Assembly: GCA_027064785.1 (NCBI GenBank) | Contig: JAMOPE010000396.1 | Coordinates: forward strand, 1 to 6,939 | From: Geobacteraceae bacterium | Lineage (GTDB): Bacteria; Desulfobacterota; Desulfuromonadia; Desulfuromonadales; Geopsychrobacteraceae | DNA: 6,939 nucleotides | Direction of reading: 5' to 3' | Shown: one piece after another, positions 1 to 6,634 of the stretch | Layout: the number at the start of each line of letters is the position of its first letter | Numbering within the stretch: the first letter of the stretch is position 1 | Notes under the pieces: model-generated | Told to the model about the DNA's origin: nothing | Seen by the model: only the letters and a program-made list of their open reading frames with translations | Databases searched by the model: none | Made by a program: the position numbers and the translations under genes

Positions 1-673
1 AGAACAGAATATCATCACTGTTGAAGACCCTATCGAATACCAGCTGCCGGGCGTGGGGCAGATTCAGGTGAATAACAAGATTAATTTAACGTTTGCACAA
101 GGTTTGCGCTCAATTCTCCGTCAAGATCCCGATGTTATTATGGTCGGTGAGATTCGTGACAGCGAGACGGCTAAAATTGCGGTTCAAGCGGCATTGACCG
201 GTCACCTGGTCTTTTCAACCCTCCATACCAATGACTCAGCAGGTGCGCTGGCACGATTGGTTGAAATGGGGGTTGAACCATTCCTTGCCGCCTCTGCTCT
301 GGTTGGGGTTCTTGCCCAACGGTTGGTTCGAACCATTTGCCCTCACTGCCGAATCAGTTATCGTCCAGATGAAACGTTGTTGAGTGAATTGTTTGATGGC
401 GAGGAGGGTCCAGCTCAGGCAACTTTTTATAAGGGGCGCGGGTGCGGTCACTGTATGAATGTCGGGTATCTTGGCCGAACTGGAATATACGAGTTGCTTG
501 AAGTGACCGATCCCATTCGCCAGTTGGTTACAGGTAACGCCGATGCTTCAACTCTTCGGCAGCAGGCATTAAAAATGGGGATGCGACCTTTGCGGCAGGC
601 TGGGCTTGCCAAGGTTCTTGCCGGAGAAACGACCGTTGAAGAAATTCTGCGAGTGACGCAGGAGGAGGTCTAA
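1..673 (+). CDS. gspE: Type II secretion ATPase GspE, C-terminal part (5' end outside window)
   Basis: Cytoplasmic hexameric ATPase that powers pseudopilus assembly in type II secretion. Only the last 223 residues are present; the first whole codon is at base 2, and the N-terminal domains and Walker A loop lie upstream. Visible motifs, numbered from the window edge, are the Asp-box-like [10 protein letters not shown] (5-14), Walker [10 protein letters not shown] (45-53) and the His box [13 protein letters not shown] (66-78). A zinc-binding tetracysteine module follows, with CPHC (113-116) and CGHC (148-151) separated by 31 residues, and then [12 protein letters not shown] (155-166). The frame stays open to base 2, and the GTG at base 53 is internal, not a start. 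PilB and MshE share this fold, but the downstream gspF-N run identifies it as GspE. The stop lies 3 bases before gspF, so co-transcription is very likely. Confidence 0.96.
   Translation, partial: EQNIITVEDPIEYQLPGVGQIQVNNKINLTFAQGLRSILRQDPDVIMVGEIRDSETAKIAVQAALTGHLVFSTLHTNDSAGALARLVEMGVEPFLAASALVGVLAQRLVRTICPHCRISYRPDETLLSELFDGEEGPAQATFYKGRGCGHCMNVGYLGRTGIYELLEVTDPIRQLVTGNADASTLRQQALKMGMRPLRQAGLAKVLAGETTVEEILRVTQEEV
660..669 (+). promoter_or_regulatory. Strong ribosome binding site for gspF
   Basis: AGGAGGAGGT is a near-perfect Shine-Dalgarno sequence lying inside the last codons of gspE. It sits 7 bases before the GTG at 677 and supports that non-ATG start for gspF. Confidence 0.75.
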
Positions 674-676
674 ACG

Positions 677-1885
677 GTGGCACTTTATGAATATAGTGCC
701 CTTGATGCGCAGGGAAAGAAACAGCGGGGTGTTGTTGAAGCTCTGAGCCAGAAGGCTGCCAGTCGTAAGCTGCGGGGACAGGGATTGTTCCCGACAAAGC
801 TGGCTACGGCTCACGATGCGGCTATGGCTTCACCCCGGACGCTTTTCCGGCGGGTGAGTGCCGCTCAGCTAGGGGTTGCAACTCGTCAACTGGCAACAAT
901 GCTGGCCGCCGGGATGCCTCTTGATGAAGCGTTAGGAATGGTTGCTGAACAGCAAACTCAAGGGGCGTTGTCTTCAGTTTTAACCCGGGTTCGGGATGAT
1001 GTTTTGCAGGGGAGTGCGTTTCATGTTGCTCTCCAGGTTCACCCGAATGTTTTCCCCCCGATCTATACCAACATGGTCCGGGTTGGGGAGGAGAGTGGAA
1101 CTCTCGATAAAGTTTTGTTGCAACTGGCAGAGTTCACTGATGAGCAGGCACGCTTCAATGCTCAACTGAAGGCAGCATTGACCTACCCAATTCTGATGTT
1201 TTTTGTCGGCAGTGGAGTCCTTTTGTTTCTGATGATGTTTGTTGTGCCCAAAATCACCCGGATGCTCGAAGATCTGGAGCAGGCACTACCTCTTCCGACT
1301 CTCTTATTAATCACGTTCAGTAGGTTTCTTGCAACTTATTGGTGGATATTGCTGTTGATCACTATCCTTTTCGCTTTTGTCGTCAAACGTTTTTCGTTGA
1401 CGGCGAAAGGGCGACTTTGGTTCGACAAGATAAAATTCCGGCTACCGCTTCTAGGACCACTTACTTTACATACTGCAACTGCTCGTTTTTCCCGGACGAC
1501 TGCGACATTACTCCATAGTGGTGTTCCTCTGTTGACCGCTCTGGAAATTGTGCAAAATCTTTTGGGTAACAATTATTTGCAGCAGGCACTTGAAGTCGTT
1601 CGGGAAAAGGTAACAGAAGGGGCAGGCTTGTCGGAGCCTCTTTACGAGGCTGAAGTTTTCCCCGCAATGTTGCCGCAGATGGCAGCCGTTGGTGAACGGA
1701 GCGGTGAACTGGAAGGGATGTTGTTCAAAGTTGCCGAAATCTACGAGCATCAGGTCCAGACGAAGTTAAACGGTTTGATGGCACTTCTTGAGCCATTGAT
1801 GATTTTACTGATGGGAACGGTTGTCGGGTTTATTGTTCTGGCTATATTACTGCCGATATTTCAAGCCAGCCAGGGGATCGGCTAA
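677..1885 (+). CDS. gspF: Type II secretion inner-membrane platform protein GspF
   Basis: Polytopic inner-membrane protein of the T2SS assembly platform; the family contacts GspE and GspL and couples ATP hydrolysis to pseudopilin insertion. At 402 residues it is the usual family length. It begins MALYEYSALDAQGKKQRG, the typical N-terminus. Two repeated T2SSF domains are visible at about 68-190 and 270-393. Each carries the family signature: VGEESGTLDKVL at 136-147 and VGERSGELEGML at 338-349. Hydrophobic segments at about 171-190, 220-237 and 371-394 give the expected three membrane helices. The start is GTG at 677, chosen because of the strong Shine-Dalgarno at 660-669 and the family N-terminus. 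It follows gspE by 3 bases and precedes gspG by 22. PilC is the type IV pilus homologue, but the pseudopilin and GspL/M context argues for GspF. Confidence 0.96.
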   Translation: MALYEYSALDAQGKKQRGVVEALSQKAASRKLRGQGLFPTKLATAHDAAMASPRTLFRRVSAAQLGVATRQLATMLAAGMPLDEALGMVAEQQTQGALSSVLTRVRDDVLQGSAFHVALQVHPNVFPPIYTNMVRVGEESGTLDKVLLQLAEFTDEQARFNAQLKAALTYPILMFFVGSGVLLFLMMFVVPKITRMLEDLEQALPLPTLLLITFSRFLATYWWILLLITILFAFVVKRFSLTAKGRLWFDKIKFRLPLLGPLTLHTATARFSRTTATLLHSGVPLLTALEIVQNLLGNNYLQQALEVVREKVTEGAGLSEPLYEAEVFPAMLPQMAAVGERSGELEGMLFKVAEIYEHQVQTKLNGLMALLEPLMILLMGTVVGFIVLAILLPIFQASQGIG

Positions 1886-1896
1886 AGCATTATTCC

Positions 1897-1903
1897 GGGA
1901 GAG
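1897..1903 (+). promoter_or_regulatory. Ribosome binding site that sets the gspG start
   Basis: GGGAGAG lies in the 22-base gap between gspF and gspG. Its GGAG core is 6 bases before the ATG at 1908, but 18 bases before the alternative in-frame ATG at 1920, so 1908 is preferred. Among the pseudopilin genes, only gspG has its ribosome site outside coding sequence. Confidence 0.65.
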
Positions 1904-1907
1904 ATTG

Positions 1908-2345
1908 ATGAAAGTGTCTATGAAAAACCAGCGTGGTTTCACTCTGATAGAAATTATGGTTGTGGTCGTTATCCTCGGGATTCTTGCCGCTATTGTCGTA
2001 CCGCGACTTCTTAATGAGCCGGAAAAAGCTCGCCGGATATCGGCTGCGACCCAGATTCGCAGTTTTGAAGAGGCGTTGGGGATTTTTAAACTGGAGAATG
2101 GTTTCTTCCCGTCAACAGAGCAGGGGTTGCAGGCTTTGGTTGAAAAGCCGACGGTTGGGAGGATCCCTGCCCATTACAAGGATGGTGGCTACATTCGCAA
2201 GATTCCTCTTGACCCGTGGGGGCAGCCTTATCTCTATCTCAGCCCGGGAGTTCATGGTGAATATGACCTGTTCTCCTACGGACCCGATGGCGAAAGTGGC
2301 GGCGAAGGGGAAAATGCCGATGTGGCGAACTGGAATCTCGATTAA
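1908..2345 (+). CDS. gspG: Major pseudopilin GspG
   Basis: Main structural subunit of the periplasmic pseudopilus that pushes substrates through the secretin. It is 145 residues, the normal size. The leader MKVSMKNQRG (1-10) ends in Gly; prepilin peptidase should cut before FTLIE, leaving Phe at +1 and the conserved Glu at +5. The hydrophobic helix spans about 13-33. The C-terminal part is highly typical: IRKIPLDPWGQPYLY (96-110), then GEYDLFSYGPDG (117-128) and a Gly/Asp/Glu-rich loop up to ANWNLD. In characterised GspG proteins this acidic loop binds the calcium ion needed for stability. A longer open frame upstream to 1821 overlaps gspF and is not coding. ATG 1920 is a possible alternative start giving a 6-residue leader. 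The last 26 bases also encode the start of gspH. Confidence 0.96.
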   Translation: MKVSMKNQRGFTLIEIMVVVVILGILAAIVVPRLLNEPEKARRISAATQIRSFEEALGIFKLENGFFPSTEQGLQALVEKPTVGRIPAHYKDGGYIRKIPLDPWGQPYLYLSPGVHGEYDLFSYGPDGESGGEGENADVANWNLD

Positions 2346-2832
2346 CCAGCGCGGTTTTACCCTTGTCGAACTGGTTATTGTCATTGTGGTGTTGTCGTTG
2401 GTTAGCTTACTCAGTCTACCGTTACTGACCGACCGCGGTGAAGGGGATGAGCGTCTCGTCATCCGGCGCTTGGCGGGGACGGTGAAACAGCTTTACAACG
2501 AGGCGACTTTAACCCGTGATGAACACCTATTGGTATTTAATTTTAGGCGTAACAGCGTGACAACTTTCCGTCAACGTTCCGGAGTGGGTGGGGCAGAAAC
2601 AGAACCTTTTGGTCGGGAACTCTCACTTGAACCACTAAAACTGACACAGATCGATGTCGAGGGGAAGGGAAGTTTTCGCAACGGTCAGGTTACGGTGCGA
2701 GTGTTGCCTCTGGGCTGGATGGAACAGACACGCCTATTTCTGATGAGAGGGAGTGGAACGGAGGTCGAACTGGATTTTTCACCATTAACGGGATCGGTCA
2801 CAATTGATGATGACTTTGCGACAGTGCAATAA
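2320..2832 (+). CDS. gspH: Minor pseudopilin GspH
   Basis: Minor pseudopilin, expected at the junction between the pseudopilus tip complex and the GspG shaft. It has 170 residues with the leader MWRTGISINQRG (1-12), then FTLVE with Phe +1 and Glu +5, and a hydrophobic helix at about 15-36. The rest is a poorly conserved globular domain with alternating strand-like segments, for example LLVFNF (70-75), QVTVRVLPLGW (123-133) and VELDFSPLTGSVTI (149-162); this matches the GspH/FimT type of minor pseudopilin. Its frame is open far upstream through gspG (to about 1960), but no leader occurs there. The start must be close to 2320, because the leader has to precede RGFTLVE. ATG 2314 in the same frame is an alternative; AAGGGG at 2305-2310 is spaced better for 2320 (9 bases) than for 2314 (3). 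It overlaps gspG by 26 bases and gspI by 26. Confidence 0.9.
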   Translation: MWRTGISINQRGFTLVELVIVIVVLSLVSLLSLPLLTDRGEGDERLVIRRLAGTVKQLYNEATLTRDEHLLVFNFRRNSVTTFRQRSGVGGAETEPFGRELSLEPLKLTQIDVEGKGSFRNGQVTVRVLPLGWMEQTRLFLMRGSGTEVELDFSPLTGSVTIDDDFATVQ

Positions 2833-3199
2833 GGGGTTTTCTCTCCTCGAAGTGATGATCGCTCTGGCCATTGTTGCAATTGCTCTGGTGTCACTGCTTG
2901 GACTGTCAAATCGTTCGATTCTGGTTCAGGACAAAATTCAGCGGTTGACCCAGGCAACTCTTCTTGCTCAACAACTGATGAGTGAAGAAGAATTGAATGT
3001 TGAAGGAAAACGACTCAACTGGGATGATCGGGAAGATGTTTTTGAGGAACCATTCGAAACATTCCGTTGGGAAATCAGTTATCAGGAAACACTGATCAGC
3101 CGTGTTAAACAGGTTACGGTGACAGTCATCTGGGGAGACCCGGATAGAAATGAACAAGTGCAGCTGGTTTCATTTCTCCCAGCCGGAGGGTCGGGATGA
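2807..3199 (+). CDS. gspI: Minor pseudopilin GspI
   Basis: Minor pseudopilin that, in characterised systems, forms the pseudopilus tip with GspJ and GspK and helps start pseudopilus assembly. It has 130 residues, a usual length. The leader MMTLRQCNKG (1-10) precedes FSLLEVMIALAIVAIALVSL, with Phe +1 and Glu +5. The segment ATLLAQQLMSEEEL (50-63) matches the GspI pattern in which the helix continues as AxxLAQxxMxE. The sequence TTGATGATG at 2804-2812 offers three in-frame starts (2804, 2807, 2810). I chose ATG 2807, but the upstream Shine-Dalgarno (GGGATCGG, 2790-2797) is weak and does not decide between them. The overlap with the end of gspH suggests translational coupling. The stop overlaps the gspJ start in ATGA. 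Confidence 0.92.
   Translation: MMTLRQCNKGFSLLEVMIALAIVAIALVSLLGLSNRSILVQDKIQRLTQATLLAQQLMSEEELNVEGKRLNWDDREDVFEEPFETFRWEISYQETLISRVKQVTVTVIWGDPDRNEQVQLVSFLPAGGSG
3185..3189 (+). promoter_or_regulatory. Ribosome binding site for gspJ
   Basis: GGAGG sits inside the end of gspI, 6 bases before the ATG at 3196. It fixes the gspJ start so that the leader is only six residues. Confidence 0.6.
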
Positions 3200-3780
3200 A
3201 AAGGAATCGCGGCTTCACCCTCATCGAGATATTATTGGCCCTGCTGATTGGCAGTGTTGTTCTGATCAGTATCTATGGTGTTTTCAGCGCAGTGAGCCAG
3301 GCGCGAAATCGGCTGGAGGCAGAAGGTGATGTCTACCATCAGGCGCGGATATTTTTCGACCGACTGGGGAGTGAACTAGGGAGTTTACGCGTTGCTCCAT
3401 TGGGAACACAGGCGGTTTTTAGTTCGGGACATGACAGTGATGGAAATATTTATTTCGAGTTTAATACCGAGTTGGTTTCGCCATTATTACGGCAAAACGG
3501 TGGGTTGTCGAGAGTCCGCTATGAAGTTCAGCAGGGCGATGAATCGGGAACGCTGTACCGTAGTGAACAGATTCTTCTTACGGATCTTGCAGTCTCTGAA
3601 CCGCTGAGATTTTTCTCCGGGGTCAACGATTTTCAGCTGCGTTATTTGCGTAACGGCAACTGGCAGGAAACTTGGACGGGGAAGAAGCCGCCGCAGCTTG
3701 TCGAGGTTACTCTTGAATTAGACGTCGATGGCCGCAGTATCCCCTTTCGTAGCAGTTTTGTGCTGCCGGGGGTGAAATGA
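3196..3780 (+). CDS. gspJ: Minor pseudopilin GspJ
   Basis: Minor pseudopilin of the tip complex, expected to pack with GspI and GspK. It has 194 residues, normal for GspJ and longer than GspG/H/I. The short basic leader MKRNRG (1-6) is followed by FTLIEILLALLIGSVVLISI, with Phe +1 and Glu +5. After the helix the pattern ARIFFDRLGSELGSL (50-64) resembles the conserved region of GspJ. The C-terminal half is beta-rich and includes LRFFSGVNDFQLRYL (137-151) and LVEVTLELDV (168-177), matching the family pattern of phi-x-V-x-x-F-x-phi-x-Y near the end followed by a PxxVEVxL strand. The gene overlaps the gspI stop by 4 bases (ATGA at 3196-3199) and its own stop overlaps gspK in the same way (3777-3780). 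Fold and order together make GspJ the clear assignment. Confidence 0.93.
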   Translation: MKRNRGFTLIEILLALLIGSVVLISIYGVFSAVSQARNRLEAEGDVYHQARIFFDRLGSELGSLRVAPLGTQAVFSSGHDSDGNIYFEFNTELVSPLLRQNGGLSRVRYEVQQGDESGTLYRSEQILLTDLAVSEPLRFFSGVNDFQLRYLRNGNWQETWTGKKPPQLVEVTLELDVDGRSIPFRSSFVLPGVK

Positions 3781-4727
3781 TGACATGTCTGCGGAATGAG
3801 AGTGGAATGGCATTGTTGCTTGTTTTGGTGGTTGTTGCTCTGCTGAGCACCCTGATTATTGAATTCTCTTTTTCGACTCTAGTCGACTTACGTGCGACTG
3901 AGACATTTCGGGATCGGACCAAGGCTTACTATCTGGCCCGGGGAGGGGTGGAAGCAGCGCGGACGATTTTGCAGGAAGATAAAAACAATTTTGATCATCC
4001 GGATGAGTTCTGGGGGCAACCGCTGGTCAATATTCCCGCTGGTGACGGTGATGTTTCTATCACAATTCGTGATTTGAGCGGGCGGTTCAATCTTAACACG
4101 ATAGCTGATGAGCGGGGCAATCCGTTAACGGGTTATCATCGTTTTATCGCATTATGTGAAGAGGTTCTGCAGCTGGATAAAGTGGACGCGCAGCAATTAG
4201 CCGATTCACTGGTTTACTGGTATAACGGAGATAAGACGGTAACAACACCGGACGATGAATATTACGCTGGGCTTAAACCTTCGTATCCCCGCCGGGGGAA
4301 AAAACTGGTTTTACTTGATGAGTTACGTTTGGTCAGAGGTTTTGATCAAGACTACTTCGAACGATTGAAGCCGTATCTGCGGGTTGTGGGAGATGAATCG
4401 ATCAACGTTAATACGGCTCCGGCTGAGGTGCTATACGCTTGGCAGTTTTCGGCGGCTGAGGATAATATCGAAATTATTTTTGATCGTCAGGATATTAAGA
4501 TGTTGGTTGACTACCGGTCGCAATCTCCTTATCAGCGATTACAGGATTTATCGCAGGCTGAGGGGATTGGTGACCGCTGGTCCGGAGCGTGGCTGCAAGG
4601 CTCCGTTGGCGTGAAGGGGACAGCTTTTCAGGTATCGAGCCGGGGACGGGTTAATCAGGGGACACGTCGAGCGCAGGCTATCGTGCGTAAGCAAGGGAAT
4701 AAACTCCTGAGTTTCAAGGTGGAATAG
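3777..4727 (+). CDS. gspK: Minor pseudopilin GspK (pseudopilus tip)
   Basis: Largest minor pseudopilin, placed at the pseudopilus tip in characterised systems. It has 316 residues, typical for GspK. The leader MMTCLRNESG (1-10) precedes MALLLVLVVVALLSTLIIEF. Position +5 is Leu rather than Glu, the known GspK exception fitting a first-in subunit with nothing ahead of it. Family landmarks follow: TKAYYLARGGVEAAR (48-62), ITIRDLSGRFNLNTI (95-109), the alpha-domain insert region with LADSLVYWYNGD (141-152), LVLLDELRLVRGFD (177-190), and INVNTAPAEVLYA (209-221), the NxNTA motif typical of GspK. The C-terminus FQVSSRGRV returns to the pilin fold. It starts in an ATGA overlap with gspJ; GGGGGTGA at 3768-3775 may serve as ribosome site. 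ATG 3780 is a trivial alternative. Confidence 0.95.
   Translation: MMTCLRNESGMALLLVLVVVALLSTLIIEFSFSTLVDLRATETFRDRTKAYYLARGGVEAARTILQEDKNNFDHPDEFWGQPLVNIPAGDGDVSITIRDLSGRFNLNTIADERGNPLTGYHRFIALCEEVLQLDKVDAQQLADSLVYWYNGDKTVTTPDDEYYAGLKPSYPRRGKKLVLLDELRLVRGFDQDYFERLKPYLRVVGDESINVNTAPAEVLYAWQFSAAEDNIEIIFDRQDIKMLVDYRSQSPYQRLQDLSQAEGIGDRWSGAWLQGSVGVKGTAFQVSSRGRVNQGTRRAQAIVRKQGNKLLSFKVE
4717..4723 (+). promoter_or_regulatory. Ribosome binding site for gspL
   Basis: AGGTGGA lies at the end of gspK, 7 bases before the ATG at 4731, and supports that start. gspL does not overlap the gene before it; 3 bases separate them. Confidence 0.6.
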
Positions 4728-4730
4728 ACT

Positions 4731-6119
4731 ATGTCTAAGCGATTTGTAGGGATCGATCTGGAAGGGACCGACGTCAGGGTTGCGGTGTTGACGACGGCAG
4801 CAGGGAAGATCGATGTCCAGTTGAATAAACGCAGTTACGAGACCCCTGATGAAGCGGCAGCTGCGATTAGAGAGCTGGTTGGTGGGAAAGTATCATTAGG
4901 TGATCGTTTAATTACCGCTCTGCCCTGCCGGGTTGGTCTGTTCCGACGTTTACGGTTTCCCTTTCGTGAAAAGAGTAAAATTGAAGCGGCGTTACCTCTC
5001 GAGCTCAACTCACAACTCCCCATTTCTCTGGATGAGCATGTTGTTTCGTTTCTTCCTCCCAGAGCCCGCGAAAATGATTATGAAGTTGATGCCGTCGTTG
5101 TTAATAAACGTGAAGTTGATGAACTGCTGAACCATTTTCCCGAACCGGAACATAACCCCCGGCGGATAGATCTTTTTCCCTTTGCATTTCTTCCGGTGAT
5201 TGGTGATCAGGATGGAATCCTGATTTACTGTCGTCGGCTTGAGGTGGTTGTTGCTCTGGTCTATGACGGGATGGTTCGTGATTATCGGCTTTTGCCCGGT
5301 ACCAGTGAATTGAGCGAAGAAGATATTTTTGACTTTATTGCCAATCAGGTCAGTCAGCTTGAAAATAGTATTGGTCTCGAGGGGTTGCCTCTTTGGGTTG
5401 TCGGAGCCGGAGTAACCGATGAGCTGATGGTGATTTTGTATAAAACTGATCGTACTATACTGACTCCGGCAGAGGATATTTTAGGTTCTGGAATTGGTTA
5501 CGATATGGCTCCGGCAGCCCTGTTAGCTCTTGCCGAAATGCAGGCGATAAAGAAGGTCGGGCAGATCGATTTTCGTCAGGGTGAATTTGCGGCTCGAGGA
5601 CAGCTGGAGATCTTCAGGACGAAACTGATTGCAGTGGTGATTTTACTCTTTCTGGTTATTCTCGGTGGTGCGGTCACCATGCAGCTTGGGTATGTCCAGA
5701 AAAGCCGTGAGGAAAAACAGCTGAAACAGGAAATGCAGGCAACTTTTAAGCAGGTCATGCCCCCCGGAACAACAGTTGTCGATGTGCCATTACAGCTTGA
5801 AAGTGAATTAAAAGAACTGCAAAAACAGGTCTTGTTTTTTGGTCTGGGCGGTCATGGTGCCGCAACTGTTTTACAGGGCTTGTCCAGCAGCATTCCTCCC
5901 GACCTGCATGTCGATTTTCGCGAACTGGTTTATTCTCCTGAGCAGGTGCGGATTATGGCAACCGCTGATTCTTTTGAATCGGTTGATAAAATTGCCGAGC
6001 AGTTGAAAGGCAATCCCCTGTTTGGTCACGTCGAAATTACAAATGCCAAACTGGCGACAGACAACAGCCAGGTCGATTTTGAACTGAAGCTCACGTTCAG
6101 CGGGGAGGGTGGACAATGA
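4731..6119 (+). CDS. gspL: Type II secretion platform protein GspL (PilM-like plus PilN-like halves)
   Basis: Bitopic inner-membrane protein that recruits GspE through its cytoplasmic domain and pairs with GspM. Of 462 residues, about 1-290 form an actin-like (PilM/ASKHA-fold) cytoplasmic domain. It opens with FVGIDLEGTDVRVAVL (5-20), a nucleotide-fold-like first strand and turn, and contains PFREKSKIEAALPLEL (77-92), characteristic of this family. FRQGEFAARG (281-290) is the conserved stretch just before the membrane. The transmembrane helix is about 298-318. A charged, probably coiled-coil segment (about 322-368) leads to a ferredoxin-like periplasmic domain (about 375-455), with VRIMATADSFESVDKIAEQL (406-425) as its clear beta-alpha unit, PilN-like. 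The gene starts 3 bases after gspK and ends in an ATGA overlap with gspM. Length and layout are normal for GspL; in type IV pili the two halves are separate genes, pilM and pilN. Confidence 0.93.
   Translation: MSKRFVGIDLEGTDVRVAVLTTAAGKIDVQLNKRSYETPDEAAAAIRELVGGKVSLGDRLITALPCRVGLFRRLRFPFREKSKIEAALPLELNSQLPISLDEHVVSFLPPRARENDYEVDAVVVNKREVDELLNHFPEPEHNPRRIDLFPFAFLPVIGDQDGILIYCRRLEVVVALVYDGMVRDYRLLPGTSELSEEDIFDFIANQVSQLENSIGLEGLPLWVVGAGVTDELMVILYKTDRTILTPAEDILGSGIGYDMAPAALLALAEMQAIKKVGQIDFRQGEFAARGQLEIFRTKLIAVVILLFLVILGGAVTMQLGYVQKSREEKQLKQEMQATFKQVMPPGTTVVDVPLQLESELKELQKQVLFFGLGGHGAATVLQGLSSSIPPDLHVDFRELVYSPEQVRIMATADSFESVDKIAEQLKGNPLFGHVEITNAKLATDNSQVDFELKLTFSGEGGQ
6102..6113 (+). promoter_or_regulatory. 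Ribosome binding site for gspM
   Basis: The purine-rich run GGGGAGGGTGGA at the very end of gspL has its GGAGG core (6104-6108) 7 bases before the ATG at 6116. This favours 6116 over the adjacent in-frame ATG at 6119 and gives an ATGA coupling with gspL. Confidence 0.6.
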
Positions 6120-6634
6120 TGAATCGTCTCAATCCCAGAGAACGGGTTATTGTTGGTAGTGGGCTGGTTATTATTGCTGGACTGGTTCTGTGGTTTTTAC
6201 TGGTGACCCCCTATCTGAATGCAATGGAGCGGCTGGATCGGAGAATCGCTGCTCATCATCATAATCTGATTCGGGTTGAGAAAATGTCGAAGCAGATCAA
6301 CGATTTGCGTCACCAGATAGCCAATGTTGACCGTCGTCGAAAAGGGAAGCGTCCACTGTTTTCTCTGGTTGAAAATTTGACCGAGCAGACTGGAGTGCGC
6401 GAACAGTTGCTGTCGATGCGACCGCAGCCGGCCACAACACAGGGAAAATACCGGCAGCAGCTTGTTGAAATACGGCTTGAAAAGTTATCTCTGGCTCAAC
6501 TGGTGAAAGTTTTGCATGCAATTGAGTATCGAAGTGGTGGTGTTCAGGTAAAATCGATGCGGGTGAAACCGCGCTTTGAAGACCATTCTTTGCTGGATGT
6601 TCATATGGTTCTGATGTCCTTGGAAAAACTATGA
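6116..6634 (+). CDS. gspM: Type II secretion platform protein GspM
   Basis: Small bitopic inner-membrane protein that binds and stabilises GspL in the assembly platform. It has 172 residues, close to the usual family length. A short cytoplasmic N-terminus MMNRLNPRER (1-10), typical of GspM (L-x-P-R-E-R), is followed by one transmembrane helix at about 11-31. A likely coiled coil lies at about 35-75 (charged, with LDRRIAAHHHNLIRVEKM). A ferredoxin-like periplasmic domain, about 80-172, contains LFSLVENLTEQTGV (81-94) and KLSLAQLVKVLHAIE (123-137). The overall plan resembles PilO. The domain is poorly conserved, so the call rests on topology, the N-terminal motif and the position directly after gspL. 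It overlaps gspL and gspN by 4 bases each (ATGA). Confidence 0.88.
   Translation: MMNRLNPRERVIVGSGLVIIAGLVLWFLLVTPYLNAMERLDRRIAAHHHNLIRVEKMSKQINDLRHQIANVDRRRKGKRPLFSLVENLTEQTGVREQLLSMRPQPATTQGKYRQQLVEIRLEKLSLAQLVKVLHAIEYRSGGVQVKSMRVKPRFEDHSLLDVHMVLMSLEKL

Noticed and set aside
1635..1658. Perfect 6-bp hairpin AGCCTC-tttac-GAGGCT followed by a short T run, resembling an intrinsic terminator.
   Set aside because: It lies in the middle of gspF coding sequence, encodes conserved-looking residues, and has only four T's after two or three other bases. Termination here would split the operon, so chance is more likely.
1821..1907. Upstream extension of the gspG frame into the end of gspF.
   Set aside because: It would put about 29 extra residues before the leader and overlap the conserved GspF C-terminus. 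The ribosome site at 1897-1903 points to 1908.
1960..2319. Long open frame running through gspG in frame with gspH, which could make a 290-residue protein.
   Set aside because: It is a shadow of gspG. The upstream translation is low-complexity and rich in Arg/Ser/Leu without a fold. GspH needs its leader immediately before RGFTLVE, so the start must be near 2320.
2112..2462. 116-codon open frame on the - strand across gspG/gspH, and similar minus-strand frames elsewhere (for example 6297-6674).
   Set aside because: They are antisense to well-supported genes, have no recognisable domains, and lack plausible ribosome sites or a promoter context.
4583..4603. Inverted repeat GGAGC...GCTCC with an 11-base loop.
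   Set aside because: Short stem, inside gspK, no T run and no link to a gene boundary; expected by chance in a sequence this long.
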